From: Eriocheir sinensis
Lineage: Eukaryota > Arthropoda > Malacostraca > Decapoda > Varunidae
DNA: 64,000 nt
NCBI RefSeq assembly: GCF_024679095.1
Contig: NC_066520.1
Coordinates: 14,206,709 to 14,270,708 of the forward strand
Direction of reading: 5' to 3'
Under the pieces are notes generated by a model. The model had not been told where the DNA came from, made no database searches, and saw only the letters and a program-made list of their open reading frames with translations. Made by a program: the position numbers and the translations under genes. Positions within the stretch are counted from its first letter, which is position 1. Each line of letters starts with the position of its first letter. Positions 9,950 through 21,756 of the stretch are shown in pieces.

Positions 9950-11506
9950 AATTTCAATTAATCCTGTTCACTCCTTGCAATTAACGTTATGTAATAGAAA
10001 ATAACGCATAACCCATTGTCGGCAAAAAAGTATCGAACACCCATGAGTAGAGATTATACATATAGCCATTGTACCCACCTAACCAACACAACACCATGTC
10101 TATAGTTTACACTCAAACTCAATCGACAAATGGATGTTTGATGCATTCTTGCCGACTCTACAAATGGAAAAGCTTAACCTATAAAATCTATGGATGGACA
10201 AGAACGATCTATGAACTGTAAGAAAAAAAATGACCCATAAAATATAAATGTGGTAGAGGATTAACAATAAAATGTAAGAGGGTTTGGAACAAGTAGTCTG
10301 AAGGTACAAGAAAAGATATTCCAAAAGGGGAAGAACTTAAATAATCTGCTGCAACCACCCCCTTAAGAGCGTGCTGAGGAATACGGTCGAGAACAGGTCC
10401 GGGGCATGCAAGGCTTCGGTGAGGAATGGTTCAGGAAGGAAGTGCCTCTCTGATGTTATGAAAAATACTGTGAAGTCATGGGTGTGAGGAGGTAAAGGAA
10501 AGAATGATTGGGTGGTGTGATGAGAACTAACTGTAAGGGGTAATGAGACTAGAGTGGGGTCAGTGAATTGAATAAAGTTAGTATACTGTAGGTCTTAATA
10601 TATAAAGGGGAAAAAAAACATGCCATTTGGAGAGCTGTTGTACTGAACTATTTAGTCGTGATAATGTTAATGATTGCATAGCCTGATATACTTATTTAAA
10701 AGTTACTACATTTCAGCTACCATCTTCCACGATCAAGATCAATAAGCCCTGGTCTCTCCTGCAATGAATGTACCGTAAAAATAAGCAAGTGACAAAAAGC
10801 AAGAATTAAAGGGATTAAATTAGCAAATATATGTGCTTTTAAGGGCAAGGATTTACACTACAAGCATCATTTTAAACGGTTACTAGAAATAAGAAACTCC
10901 ACAGAATCTGACATGAATATCTTTTAAAAGCCCCAAACACTGAAATAATAAAAGACCCAAATAGATTACTGTCAGACTACTACCAAGCAAGTGAGATGGT
11001 AACCATTAAGGTACCTGACTCTGCTTTCTTTGCCCACTATGACCCTGTTATCACACTTTATTCTACGCCCTCAAGAAAACAAGAACTCGTCTGGCTGTTT
11101 GCTGCGGTGGCCTCAGCGTGCACGACTGACATCCTGGTGGAGCGGCGCTGCCCAAGACTTCTCCTTCCTGTAAAGACAAATATAGTTCATAAAATCTGCA
11201 GAAAATTTTCTTCATTCACATCAATCTCTTTTCATAAAATATCTGTACCTCATATAACCACGCAGTTGTGGGAAATGGAGTTACTTACATTCCTAAATAT
11301 CGAGATTTTATCAAGCAGGTTTATGGCACACAATGTTGAGAGGACGTACTCATCCCTCTGCTCTTCCTCGCACGCCACTTCTGTCACCGACAAAAGCACG
11401 AAGATTTTTTTTGTAGTGATAAAGTGATCACGACTGCAATCACATCGTTCGGAGACGCAGTACTCCAGATTTATCGTATCCTTATTATCCGTATTTCATC
11501 ATTATC

Positions 11507-11539
<33 letters not shown>

Positions 11540-11940
11540 CATTATTAATAGTGAAAACAAACAACCCTTATATAAATAATTATGAAAGAGGAGAAAAATA
11601 AGAGGGGAACAAATGGGACGAGCAACACGAGGCGGAATAAGAAAAGACAGACAATGGCGCACCCACAACACACATCACTGAAAACCACTCCATTATCTGG
11701 ACAGAGACGATGCAAGAGCCAAGAGACGCATAAAGCTACAGAGATGGTATTGAACGAACATGTTACCCTGACTGGTGGAGACCCTCTGGATAGTACAGAG
11801 GTAGCAGCAGAAGGCAAGAGGCATTAGAAGCAGCAGCAGTAGGAAGGAGCCTGAAACACATTGAAGGCAGGAGAAGGGGGTGTTGCCGAAAGTGCCATCA
11901 ATAACAACGTCTCTAAGGTTTCCAAGTCTCGCTCATGAGC
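9950..11940. other. AT-rich unique sequence, no recognised gene
   Basis: About 2 kb of ordinary AT-rich DNA with one ATT microsatellite (about 11505-11545). A 143-codon frame starts with ATG at 10996, but in AT-rich sequence of this length such a frame is expected by chance and its translation resembles no family I know. Intron or intergenic DNA is the simplest reading. Confidence 0.5.
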
Positions 11941-11952
11941 CAACACTTCAGA

Positions 11953-12190
11953 TTTTGAATACTTAAAATTAAAGAGAAATTAAGATACAGTCGACTTTTG
12001 TTTGTTTGGGACCTAAGCAATGAATCGCACCACGAGAGGCAGTTTACCTTAAACACGCGCATAAAGGACTTTGAATACCTAAAATTAAAGAGAAATTAAG
12101 ATATAGTCGACTTTTGTTTGTTTGGGACCTAAGCTATGAATCGCACCACAAGAGACAGCTTACCGCATGCAAACACGTGCGTAAAGGGCA
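11953..12190 (+). repeat. 116-bp tandem duplication
   Basis: The block from TTGAATACTTAAAATTAAAG through GTCGACTTTTGTTTGTTTGG to GAATCGCACCAC is repeated immediately, with period 116 bp and few differences. The high identity suggests a fairly recent duplication in otherwise unique DNA. Confidence 0.93.
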
Positions 12191-12289
12191 TTTAATATTT
12201 AGTAGAACAAAATCTAAAGAGAATAATGTTAAACGCCAAACCCCATCGGCGAATATTAATACCCAGGATGTGCGTGAGGCGGACAGGAC

Positions 12290-12640
12290 GCCGCTCCACG
12301 CTGATCTGTGAATAATGAAGTGGCTGCCCTCAGCGGTGGGCGGCGACCTGCACGCCACGCCACGCCTCGGCCGGCCGCCAGAACTCTCAGCCTCGCTTAC
12401 GGTCGCCGGATAATTGATCACCACAACGGACTGGATGTACAAGGCAACGTGTAATTTAACTTTCTCGGGCTCTACGACCTGACGCGGTAACCTGTGGCTA
12501 ATGGTTTGCGTTTTTATACAATTAATCATCGCCGTCGCGTGAAGCTGCATAATGCCAAGTGGGCCGCCGGCTTCAGAGTCTCGCGAACTGGCACCGACCA
12601 CTGCAATTACGAGGCGGACGAGACGGGAAGACCAACCAAC
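12290..12640. other. GC-rich island with AT-rich core words
   Basis: Rich in CpG (GGCCGGCCGCC, CGTCGCGTG) but with embedded TAATTGATCA and CAATTAATCA words. It has no simple repeats and no convincing frame or splice pair. This mix is common in conserved developmental enhancers, but nothing here proves function. Confidence 0.3.
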
Positions 12641-12990
12641 GCCCCGGCCATAAAATTGGAGGAGATTGAAAACAGATATTGAAATTCACAGGCGACTTGT
12701 GTTCAGTTCTCAAGATGATACAAAAACACCCACCAATTCGAATATGAAAGTCACAATAATTGAGGAGTGCAGATATAAGGTAACATACAAACGAGTACAT
12801 CGCCCATTGTTGCTCTGGACACTTGCTCAAGATTTCCACGCTTTCACTCAATTATTCTTAATCTGTGAAAGTAGGAACATGATGAAGGGACCAAGAAATC
12901 TAAATGTGTACACTTTATAAGGTCTCCGTAACAAATGATAAGGTAGAGAAGCACATCGTACCTTCACTGATAAAAACAGCATATCGTTTT

Positions 12991-13096
12991 AGGAGTTGGG
13001 CGACCGAGGTAAGCCCGTGCCAATTACCTGTGAATCAAAAGGTAGGAGTTGGACGACTGAGGGAAGCAGACGACAATTACCTATTCATCAAAGGTA
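12991..13096 (+). repeat. 53-bp tandem duplication
   Basis: AGGAGTTGG[G/A]CGAC occurs at 12991 and 13044, followed in both units by ACAATTACC- or CCAATTACC-type words and an ATCAAAGGT or ATCAAAAGGT end. The units differ by about a quarter of positions. Confidence 0.75.
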
Positions 13097-13099
13097 AGG

Positions 13100-15290
13100 A
13101 GTGTATTAGTCTCTCCAAATGGTTGCGTCCTATAACAATACTTTCCCGTCCCTCGCTGAACACTCGTCTCCCGTAATGGATGACCTGCTGGCATTACTTG
13201 CTTTTTATATCCCCTATTATGTTGCCTTTTCCTTTGTGCCTTTCTCTCCCTTATCTGTCACCATGCTATATTTCCTCTCCTGCACTGTCTGTCATTAAAG
13301 TAATAATCAATAATTAAGTGAAAAAAAACATACCAGGCCGATGAAAATATAAAGGTCAATAATATCAATTAAGTCAGTGTTTTGTAGCAGCATCACAATA
13401 TAAAGTATGGTACTGGCATAAAGATACAAGAAGGACTGGCAAAAAAAACGGGGTGAGATACTTTAGTAGTGTGAAAAAAACCCGATAAGATTAGCCGTTC
13501 ATCGAGGCAGATGTGATGGCTGTACGAGGACATTTAAATTAAGACAACCACTTTAGTTTTAACGAGGTAACCAGGCAATGAGTGGTTCGTTGAAGCGAGT
13601 GACGAATTATAATGGCCGTTTCAACTCCCTTTATAGTACATAAGAACGCAAGGAGTCTGCAAGAAGCCGGTTGGCCTCTACAAGGCAGCTCTTTCGGTGA
13701 CCACGAGAAGAAAAAAAAAACTTGTAAAGACCACATTTACCAATCCGCTACAAATTGACTGGCCGTGAGCCTTATTTTTGTCATGATTAATCCAGTGGGA
13801 GGGAATTTATGTCAAGGTTTAAAAGCTTAACTACTCGATGCTGGGTTTACTCAGCCGCATCCAAGAGCCTGCTCGACCATCAGCGCCATCAACAGTTTAC
13901 GAAATGCTGCATCAACTCTACGCATACCTATCTATACGTACGTTCATCGTCGACATCACTACAATACATACAAAAAGATGTGTTAATACAGCTCATAACA
14001 CAATAAAAACTGCAGTTTATTAAGAAGGGAATTGCCATAAAACTAACTACGCTGGTCCAAACAGGGCTACCAACCACGCGCCTCAGGTGTTGAGTCCCTC
14101 ATTAGGTGGAGAAAACGTATCGTGCTGCAAGACTACCGTATATTTTTTATAGGCTGTACTCATGTCTGATTCGTTAGATTAAATTTAATGGTCGCAGTAT
14201 CATCAACTATCAAACGTCACAACCAATTGGTACCTGCTAACTGATTACTACGAATTACCTGCACACGTTCCCACTCACCAGTCACCACCCGTTAGCGCCA
14301 GCCACCTCCGATCACCTCCACTCTCTCAGTCGCCTTTAGTCATAAACTTCGTCACCACCAATCACCTCAATTTACCCTCAGTCACCACTCCATTCCTCCT
14401 CACCACCAATCTTCACTAGTTAAAACCAATTACCTCCACACACCTACGACATTACGATTAACTTAAACTCGACAGTTTTTCTGCACCCAACCTTTCTGGT
14501 GACGACGAAAGAAGATAAAACAGATAACAAAACCAACAAAACTAATCAAGAATCCAAAACAGACCAAAGCAGGGTGAAATAAAAACTTACATCGCTTTCT
14601 TTGTCGAGTAGCAGGAGTAACATCAACACCATTACCCGCAGCAGGAACAGGAAAACGTAAAAACAGAAGGACGTCAGACCTCGCCTGAGGATGGCACCGG
14701 ACTGGTCATGGCTGCACCCCGCCACTACCTCAGGGCACGAACTGCTTCACTGATTCGGAACAGTAAAAGGTCGAATCTTCACTGACTGTAATGAAGTGCG
14801 TGCAATAGCGGCAATTTGCTCCTGTTACCTTGATGCCCTCGCACGCAAAGACAAAAGTGTATAATAAAAACGCTACAAAGGCGATATCGGTTGGGGAGAG
14901 GCGACAAGCCGTGGAGAAAGAGGCGCCTTGGATCAGGTCAGTTACTTCGAAGCTGATCCGATTCGACACAGCTGAGAGAACACGGTGACCAATTAGTCCT
15001 TTACGGGGCACCTCTCCCTCCGTATACTTCGTCAATACCTCGACAATCGATTGGTTTGGGGCGAAAAAACATTATATTTGCTTCCCTGTTCGCCTCATTC
15101 TCCGTAATCATGTTTACCTACTGATCACTTCACGCTTAATTCAACGATTTACTCGAAACACCCGGATTAGAAGAAGACCTTATTTGGCATTTAAACTGTT
15201 CGCTTGAGCTTATTTGGGGTTCCTGTGGTTACCAGCTGCCTGCGCCGGACCAAAAGAATAGACAGGATTATATTCAGCGGGGAGAGTTAC
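13100..15290. other. AT-rich unique sequence, no recognised gene
   Basis: About 2.2 kb without microsatellites. A degenerate CACC/AATCACCT-rich stretch lies at 14270-14450. A strong donor-like GTAAGT on the minus strand at about 14590 and a CAGGTAAGA on the minus strand at about 15383 are visible, but I could not assemble a supported gene. Confidence 0.5.
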
Positions 15291-15385
15291 TGGTACTAAA
15301 GGAGGCGCCGGGCAGGGTAATGTAGCGGGCAAAGTGGAATGTTTCTAGCTAAGAGCAGGAAAATGAGGGAGATTAGTCTTACCTG

Positions 15386-15556
15386 CGTGTGTGTGTGGGG
15401 GGGGGGGGGGGCGGAGGAGAGGTGTGTGTTGCTCCCTCCCCTCCCCACCTCTCTTTCTCTCTCTCTTTCTCTGTTAAATATATGCACCTACCTGCCCAGA
15501 TGACTAACAACTACAAACCACACACAAAAAAACACGCAACCAACTCTCACTGTCAG

Positions 15557-15590
<34 letters not shown>
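15386..15590. repeat. GT, poly-G and CA microsatellites
   Basis: GT (15386-15396) runs into 15 consecutive G (15397-15411). After a CT-rich linker and short unique sequence there is a CA run (15558-15587). Confidence 0.93.
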
Positions 15591-15592
<2 letters not shown>

Positions 15593-15894
15593 CTATCCTC
15601 CCGCCCACCCCCACATCTCCGCCCCTCCCCCGCATTCCCCCACCCCATACGGCCCGGCCTCCTCCCCAGCCTCCGTATATTACAGACGAGGCAGGGCTAC
15701 AAGGCTGCCAACCTGTCCTGCCATTACCAATTAAACGCAGGTGAAGTTGCTTGGCCGGCCACGTAGACTGATTATCACCTGAGGCCAAGACAGTGCCATC
15801 CTACCCCGCTCCTAGGACACAATATTAAGGGATAAAGAAGGTGATTTTGAACCTTAGAATCATTAACCTACAACAAAGACGAGTACTTGACTGG

Positions 15895-15999
15895 CCTACC
15901 TACCTACCTACCTACCTACCTACCTACTTACCTACCTACCTTACCTCCCCTCTTCTCTCTTGTATAAGCCTGAAGTACAGGACTAAAGAGGAGGAGGAG

Positions 16000-16040
<41 letters not shown>

Positions 16041-16060
16041 GAGGGAATAACTCCATCCTC

Positions 16061-16110
<50 letters not shown>

Positions 16111-16123
16111 ATCATTCCTTTGC

Positions 16124-16204
<81 letters not shown>
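15895..16204. repeat. Composite SSR: CTAC, GT, CT, GA
   Basis: A CTAC tetranucleotide array (15896-15945) is followed by GT (16002-16039), CT (16064-16107), an 18-bp spacer and GA (16126-16204). The CT and GA blocks are reverse complements, so the pair can fold into a hairpin of up to about 44 bp with the spacer as loop. Confidence 0.95.
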
Positions 16205-16209
<5 letters not shown>

Positions 16210-16286
16210 GTCTTGCTCGAACACTGCATATTTTGTCTTCATAAATTGGACACGTAAGAGACTCAAGATGATGTTTATTTGAGCGA

Positions 16287-16414
16287 CCTCCTCCTCCTCC
16301 TCCTCCTCCTCCTCCTCCGCCGTAACTCCTCCACTGATAGACATTTTTTTCCTCCTCCCAATTCTTGCGTTTTCGAGGCTTTTAGTCTTTTGCGGCGCAT
16401 TTGAAGTGGGTGTT

Positions 16415-16463
<49 letters not shown>

Positions 16464-16515
16464 GGTTAATAATGAGAATAAGAAAACAAGAACAGTGAAG
16501 GACTCTCTCTCCATT

Positions 16516-16551
<36 letters not shown>

Positions 16552-16950
16552 TGAACAATAACAATGAACAATAATAACCACAACTACCATCACTATCATT
16601 ACTATACTACCATCATTATCACCTTTATCATCATTGCCACTATCACCACTATCATCACCACTGTCAACATCATCATCATCCTCATCATCATCACTCTTAC
16701 CCTTAATATTACAACTCCTTTCAGCATCAGCATCCTCCTAAGCATTCCTGTCACTGCTCGTAGTTTTCCGCCGTTCTTTCCGCGGCGTCACAGGTGTTAC
16801 AGGTAAGTTACGCACCGTCCCGAATTACCTGGCGTGTCCCGCATGTCTGATGAAGCGGGAGGGAGGGAGGGAGGGTGGGAGGGAAGGATGGAGGGAAGGA
16901 GGGAGAGGATCAAGGGGGGGTATCCTATTCTCTGAGCCTGTTACCTTCAA
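16287..16950. repeat. SSR block: CCT, GA, CAA, ATC, GGGA
   Basis: CCT (16287-16318), GA (16417-16462), CAA (16517-16550), an imperfect ATC/ATT array (16560-16700) and GGGA words (16857-16920). A consensus-perfect donor CAG|GTAAGT lies at 16800/16801 on the plus strand after a short GC-rich stretch, without a matching acceptor that I can support. Confidence 0.9.
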
Positions 16951-16959
16951 CGTCTTTAT

Positions 16960-17264
16960 CTCCTCCTCCTCCTCCTCCTCCTCTTCTTCTTCCTCCTCCT
17001 CCAGGTTCTTCTCCTCGTTCTAGTCTTCCTCTAACTTCTTAATTTTCTTCTTCTACTTTTTCTTCTTGTACATCTTATTCCTGTTCATGTTTTCTACTTC
17101 TCGTTCTCCTTGTTCTTCTTCTTCTTGTTCTTGTTCTTGTTCTTCTTCTCCTCATCAATTTTAATCTTATTTTCCTGGTTTTCTTTTCCTCCGTCCTGCT
17201 CTTTTTCCTCCTTCTCCTTCTCATTACTCTCTCAACAAATTTTCATTCCTCCATTAATGTCTCT

Positions 17265-17298
<34 letters not shown>

Positions 17299-17660
17299 AA
17301 TGGTCGGCAAATTCCTTGTCGATTTTCCACGCCTCATATGTAATCATCAGCATGGAGGGAGAGAGAGAGAGAGAGAGGGAGGGAGAGAGGGAGGGAGAGG
17401 GGGTACAGATGGGAGGGAGGTGAGTGGGTAGGAAGATCAAAAGAGAAGGAGGAGGAGGAAGGAGGAGGAGGAAGAATAAGAGGAGGGGGGAGAGAAGAGA
17501 GGGAAGTGGGGGGTGAGGGTTAGGAGAGAAAAATGAGAGACACAACCTTAGAGCATAAAAATGTGGAGAAGCAGGAAATCACGAGAGGCAATGAGGAGCA
17601 GGAGGAGGAGGAGGAGGAGGAGGAAGCAATGATATGAAGAGGGAGAGATGTATAAGGAGC
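16960..17660. repeat. Pyrimidine tract then purine tract
   Basis: CCT/TTC-rich pyrimidines (16963-17260), a CT run (17270-17297), 57 bp of unique sequence, then GA, GGGA and GGA purines (17354-17640). The CT and GA runs again face each other across a short spacer. Confidence 0.85.
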
Positions 17661-17773
17661 GTAAAGTGTAGTAATGTTGTTTGATATTATGAAAGAGAAA
17701 TGTAATAAGAAAATAGTTTGACGGAAATGGAAAGTGACAGGAGTATGTGTGTTTGTGTGTGTGTGTGTTGAAC

Positions 17774-18165
17774 TGGTGTTGTTGTTTTGTTGTTGTTGTT
17801 GTTTGTTGGTGGTGGTTTTGTTAACGTTGTTGTCCTTGTTGTTGTTGTTGTTGTTGTTGTTCGTGTTCCTCTGACTGTTTTTTTCTGGGATTTTGATACT
17901 TGCATTTCTTTTTTTGTTTCTATTGTTGTTGTTAATGTTGTTGATGCTTTTCTGAGTTTTGTTGAGGATCTTGATGTTGTTGTTGTTGTTGTTGTTGTTG
18001 TTGAAGATGATAATACCGTTAGTTTCGTCTTTATAGTTTTGTTGTCTTACCCCTACTCCAACTACAACGACTACTACAACTACTACTACTACTACTACTA
18101 CTACTATACTACTACTACTACTAATAATAATAATACAAAAACAACTACTACTACTACTACTACTC
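17774..18165. repeat. TTG and ACT trinucleotide arrays
   Basis: TTG repeats with interruptions (17775-17865 and 17965-18003) are followed by ACT/ATA triplets (18060-18165). The last ACT unit is about 6 bp from the start of the SINE at 18171. Confidence 0.93.
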
Positions 18166-18170
18166 AGGTA

Positions 18171-18412
18171 GGCGGTGGCTGAGTGGTTAGCGTGCGGGTG
18201 CCGCTTACAGGAGGACGTGGGTTCGACTACCGCCCGCCACCCTTAACTGTGATACCTATCAACCCAGACTAGATTCTCGCTTTGAAGAGAGGATCAAAGA
18301 TTAGTCTCGGAGGCAGCATGAACCAAGCAAGATGGCACCACTATGAACACTTGCCTGCGCCCACCATCAGGCCCCACAAAGAAAACCTACCGGAGCAGTA
18401 GACTGAAATGTA
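18171..18412 (+). mobile_element. tRNA-derived SINE
   Basis: The first 69 bp form a tRNA-like head: a GGCGGTG start that can pair with the CCGCC near 18230, an A box TGGCTGAGTGG (18177-18187) and a B box GGTTCGACTAC (18220-18230), correctly spaced for RNA polymerase III. A tRNA-unrelated body of about 170 bp follows, ending near an A-rich stretch around 18405-18417. A single-copy functional tRNA is unlikely because the anticodon region does not fold cleanly and no terminator of four or more T follows the head. SINEs are moved in trans by LINE enzymes. The boundary on the right is approximate. Confidence 0.75.
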
Positions 18413-18704
18413 AAAAAACTATTATACATTTTTTTATAGTACCACCACCACCACCACCACCACAACTACTATTACTAAAACTCCTATCACTTTCATTACT
18501 AGTTTTATCACCACCACTATCTACATTTCCACCAGCATCACCATCATCTTAGCACCACTATCAACATACATAACACCATCATGCACCCCCCTCCCCCTCT
18601 TCCCTATTATTTTTTGGTCCTAATTAAACAAAAGAGAAAAATGAGCCTCCCAAACGACGCTAATGCTTCCACTTATCATGAACAGGCGCGCTAACTCCTC
18701 CCCT

Positions 18705-18894
18705 CAGGTGTGTGTGTAAATTCCGGTCCCTTAATGCAGGTATCATAATAAATACAATAGCTCAGGTACAAATTGGCGTTAATACCTGGCGCACCTGAGC
18801 AAGAGATAAAGAGAGAGAGAGGAGTCAGGTGCTGGTGCGTCTTATTATATTTTTCGCTGATTTAAGAGTTTAGCCACCTGGTTCTGTTCACCTG
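18705..18894. promoter_or_regulatory. Cluster of CACCTG/CAGGTR sites
   Basis: Within 190 bp there are five CAGGTG/CACCTG hexamers (18705, 18792, 18826, 18875, 18889) and three CAGGTA/TACCTG hexamers (about 18737, 18763, 18784). This is far above the roughly 0.1 expected for one palindrome-paired hexamer in random sequence. CACCTG is the core of Snail/ZEB and some bHLH sites, and CAGGTA resembles the Zelda core in insects. Which factor, if any, binds here is unknown. Confidence 0.4.
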
Positions 18895-18899
18895 TGTGC

Positions 18900-19680
18900 G
18901 CGCGTGCGTGTGTGTGTGTTTGTGTGTGTGTACGTGGGAGTGTATGTGTGTGTCATTGTTATTGTTGTTATTATTATTATACTTTTATCTCTCATTTGTT
19001 TTGTAAGTAGTCCTCCTCATCCTCCTTCTTCTCCTCCTCATCCTCCTTCTTCTCCTCCTCTTCCTCCTTCTTTTGCTTTTTTCCCATACTTCCAATTTAA
19101 TGTTTTATTGTATTACTTATTATTATGTTTTACTCTTTTCATATCCTGAAACGCGCACCCGTACACACACACACAAAAAAAAAAAAAAAATGAAGACATA
19201 ACCGTAAGAATTATTTGGTGGGACGGGAGGGAGGGTGAGAGGGAGGGAGGGAGGGAACGAGGGCAAGACACCAAGGGAGGCAGATCGGCTGGGTTTCTCT
19301 CTCCCTCTTTCTCTTCTTTCCTCCCTCCTCGACCTCTGTCATTGAGAGGGAGTAACAAGCCTTTTCTGGAGTCTCCGGAACCTTTGAGGGCGCGAAAAGG
19401 GGGTGAGGGGGAGACGAGGGGACGGGGGAGGGATGGAGGCATAGATATGGGAAGGAGATGAAGTGGTATTGAAGTGGAGAGGAGGGGGCGATGGAGATAT
19501 GGATGCTGGAGGAGGAGGAGGAGAATTTGAAGGAGGAGGAGTGTTATGAGGAGGAGGAGGAGGAGGAGGAGGAGGACAGTGGTGGTGGTGGTGTAGATAG
19601 TGTCTGTGGGAGAGGTGGAGGGGCGCGGGGTGGGGGTAGGGGTGGGGTGAGGAGCGGGCGGCGGTTAAAAGAGTGAGCAG
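18900..19680. repeat. GT, CCT and GGA-rich low-complexity block
   Basis: An imperfect GT run (18903-18955), ATT triplets, CCT/TTC pyrimidines (19010-19080), an A run (about 19173-19190), then purine-rich GGGA and GGA sequence, with a pure GGA run at 19548-19575. No gene seen. Confidence 0.85.
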
Positions 19681-19960
19681 GCTCCGTCAGCGGGCGGCGT
19701 GCAGGTGTCAATAGGTGAAGACAGGGACACAAAGAGCGGCCGCCTCTCTCTGCGCGGACCCCGGGAGGCGGCCGCCGCGCACGCCCGCCCGCCGACACCC
19801 GGGGCGCGGCAGGCCACTCCCGCCCCTGCACACGGGGACAAAGGGGCGCAACGGGCCGGGGCGGGCGGGCGCGGGTTGAGCCTCGGCCGCCGCGGGACTA
19901 TAAAAGCTACTCTGATGTTGATTCGCACTCCGGCCTGATGGTAATGAATGTCATTCAAGT
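19680..19960 (+). promoter_or_regulatory. CpG island with downstream TATA box
   Basis: About 220 bp of very GC-rich sequence with many CpG and GGCGGG/CCCGCC (GC-box-like) words ends at a TATAAAAG motif. This is the densest CpG stretch in the window. An unmethylated promoter is a reasonable inference; the downstream transcript is not identified. Confidence 0.45.
19899..19906 (+). promoter_or_regulatory. TATA box candidate
   Basis: TATAAAAG lies at the downstream edge of the CpG island. Transcription would be expected to start near 19928-19932. The first ATG downstream opens a frame of only about 21 codons (from 19938), so a 5' untranslated exon or a non-coding RNA is more likely than a direct start of translation. 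Confidence 0.4.
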
Positions 19961-20039
19961 TTCCTTGTCCATTAACAAAGAAGCGATTTTTATCTTTCTA
20001 TAAAAAGTGGTTAGGCTCTAATAGACCACAACAATAGAT

Positions 20040-20590
20040 TGATAAATGTAACACCGGCATTCCTGGCCAGGCGGATGTCTGCTGAAGGGCCGCGGGAGGG
20101 AGATAGATTGGCGCCGCGCCCCCACACGCCTCCCACGGCACCTCAGCGCCCTAAAAAGGCTCACCGTCACCCAGGCGTCCACGCGGCCCCTCGTTACACG
20201 GCACCTGATGAACTTACACCTGAACAGCTTAGCCAAAAACGTTCCATAAAGGTTAACTCGCCATACAGAGCAACTACTTCTCTACCCAAAAGTTACCCTC
20301 TTATTCCCAACACGCGCTAAAAGGTTAATTTTCCACACAACATTTACTCGCCATCCAAAACAATTAAATACTGCCCCAAACATCCATCAGCTACCCAGAC
20401 CATCCACTCACTATGAAAACCGTCAACTATTCTCTCACTGTACACTTTTTGCAGAGGCAGCGTCAGCCGGCTTGTTTGTTTCCTCTTTTTCTGCCCTGAG
20501 GTGCTTACTTTTCTGAAAAACTCAACACAGTACAATATTTTTTGCCCCTGTACACCCACTCGTCAGCCATGAACACTCGTCACTCTGAAC
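20040..20590. other. Unique sequence downstream of the CpG island
   Basis: GC-rich to about 20230, then mixed sequence with recurring ACTCGCCAT and CCCAAA words that suggest old, short duplications. No gene is supported. Confidence 0.4.
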
Positions 20591-20639
20591 GATAAACCAT
20601 AAGAAAACCCTCAAAACAATACTTGCAACACATACCACG

Positions 20640-20755
20640 AAACCCCAGCACACTCAACTCTGCAACACAAAAACCTGGAATACACAAAAAAACCTGCAAC
20701 ACACAAAACCTAAAACACATTCAACCTGGAACACTCACAACCTGCAACACGCGCA
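20640..20755 (+). repeat. Degenerate minisatellite, about 20-bp unit
   Basis: CCTGCAACACACAAAA and CCTGGAACACTCACAA type units recur about five to six times with substitutions. Confidence 0.7.
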
Positions 20756-20999
20756 CACGTCACATTACTCGTCCCCCTCATCCCTTCTCCCAACACAGCA
20801 CAGCATCCGCCTCATTTTCTCACCTTTCCTTCCTTCCTTACATCCACTCAGCCCAGCCCATTCCAGACCTTCCTTCTCGCTCTCTATCCCTCCTCATCGC
20901 GGCCCCCATAACCTCGCGCCCCTCATCCCACCCAGCGCTGACCACCGGTAGATGGCTCTCAACACCACTTAGAGAAGATAAAATCCATCCTCCACGATG

Positions 21000-21714
21000 C
21001 ATAATGAGATCTTATAGAGTGTAGCGAGGCGAGAAAGGAGGCGAGGAAAAGACCGATAAAGAAGTAAGGTGAGAAAGAGGGAGAGAGGAGGAGGAGAGAT
21101 AAAGAGATGATGGCTCAAGGGAGAGAGGAGGGAGGGAGAGATGCTGGGTCGAGGAGGGAAGAAAGGAGGAGAGGAAAAGAACTGTAAAGAAGACGGGTAA
21201 TAGGAAAGAGAGGATGATAGTGAGGGAAATGATGAAAGGAAAAGAAAGTAGATAAGGAATGGAGAGAGATATATTGAAGAAGGAGGAAGGAGAATCAAAG
21301 AGTGAGAGATGATGGAGATAAACACAGAAGGAATGAAATCAAGAACGAGGTGGTAGAAAGAAAAATAATGAGAAAAATGAAAACAAAGATGAGGTGGACA
21401 GATTACGGAGGAATGGATAATTGTGAAGAGGAGGTAAAGAGAAGTGATCAGAGTGTATGAGTGAGTTGAATGTGTATGGAGACGTGTGAAGAGTGTCAAG
21501 AATAAGGAACAGATTAGTTAGAAAGTGGAGATTGAAGATGAGAAGGCGTTAAGTGAGGAAGCGAAAGGAAGTAGGAAGAGAAGGAGGTATAAGTTTAACA
21601 GATGAGGGTAAAGAACAAAAAAAAAAAGGTATTAGAGAGAAAGAAAGGAAGAAGAGAGAATTGAGTTTTAGAAAAGAGAGTAAGGAGGATAAGGAAGAAA
21701 ATAAGGTATGTAGC

Positions 21715-21715
<1 letters not shown>
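21000..21715. repeat. Purine-rich tract
   Basis: Plus strand mostly A and G in GGAGAG, GAAAGA and GATGAG words, with short recurring blocks. The Ser/Pro/Leu frame on the minus strand is a product of composition. Confidence 0.75.

Positions 21716-21718
<3 letters not shown>

Positions 21719-21756
<38 letters not shown>

Noticed and set aside
10996..11427. 143-codon ATG-initiated frame in AT-rich unique sequence
   Set aside because: Composition is ordinary but no family is recognised, no splice or polyadenylation context was found, and frames of this length are expected by chance in 64 kb.
14591..14749. Minus-strand 159-nt candidate exon encoding a very hydrophobic stretch, with a strong GTAAGT donor
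   Set aside because: In the hydrophobic frame the first codon after the acceptor is a stop, so it cannot be an internal coding exon in that frame; only a 14-residue start remains.
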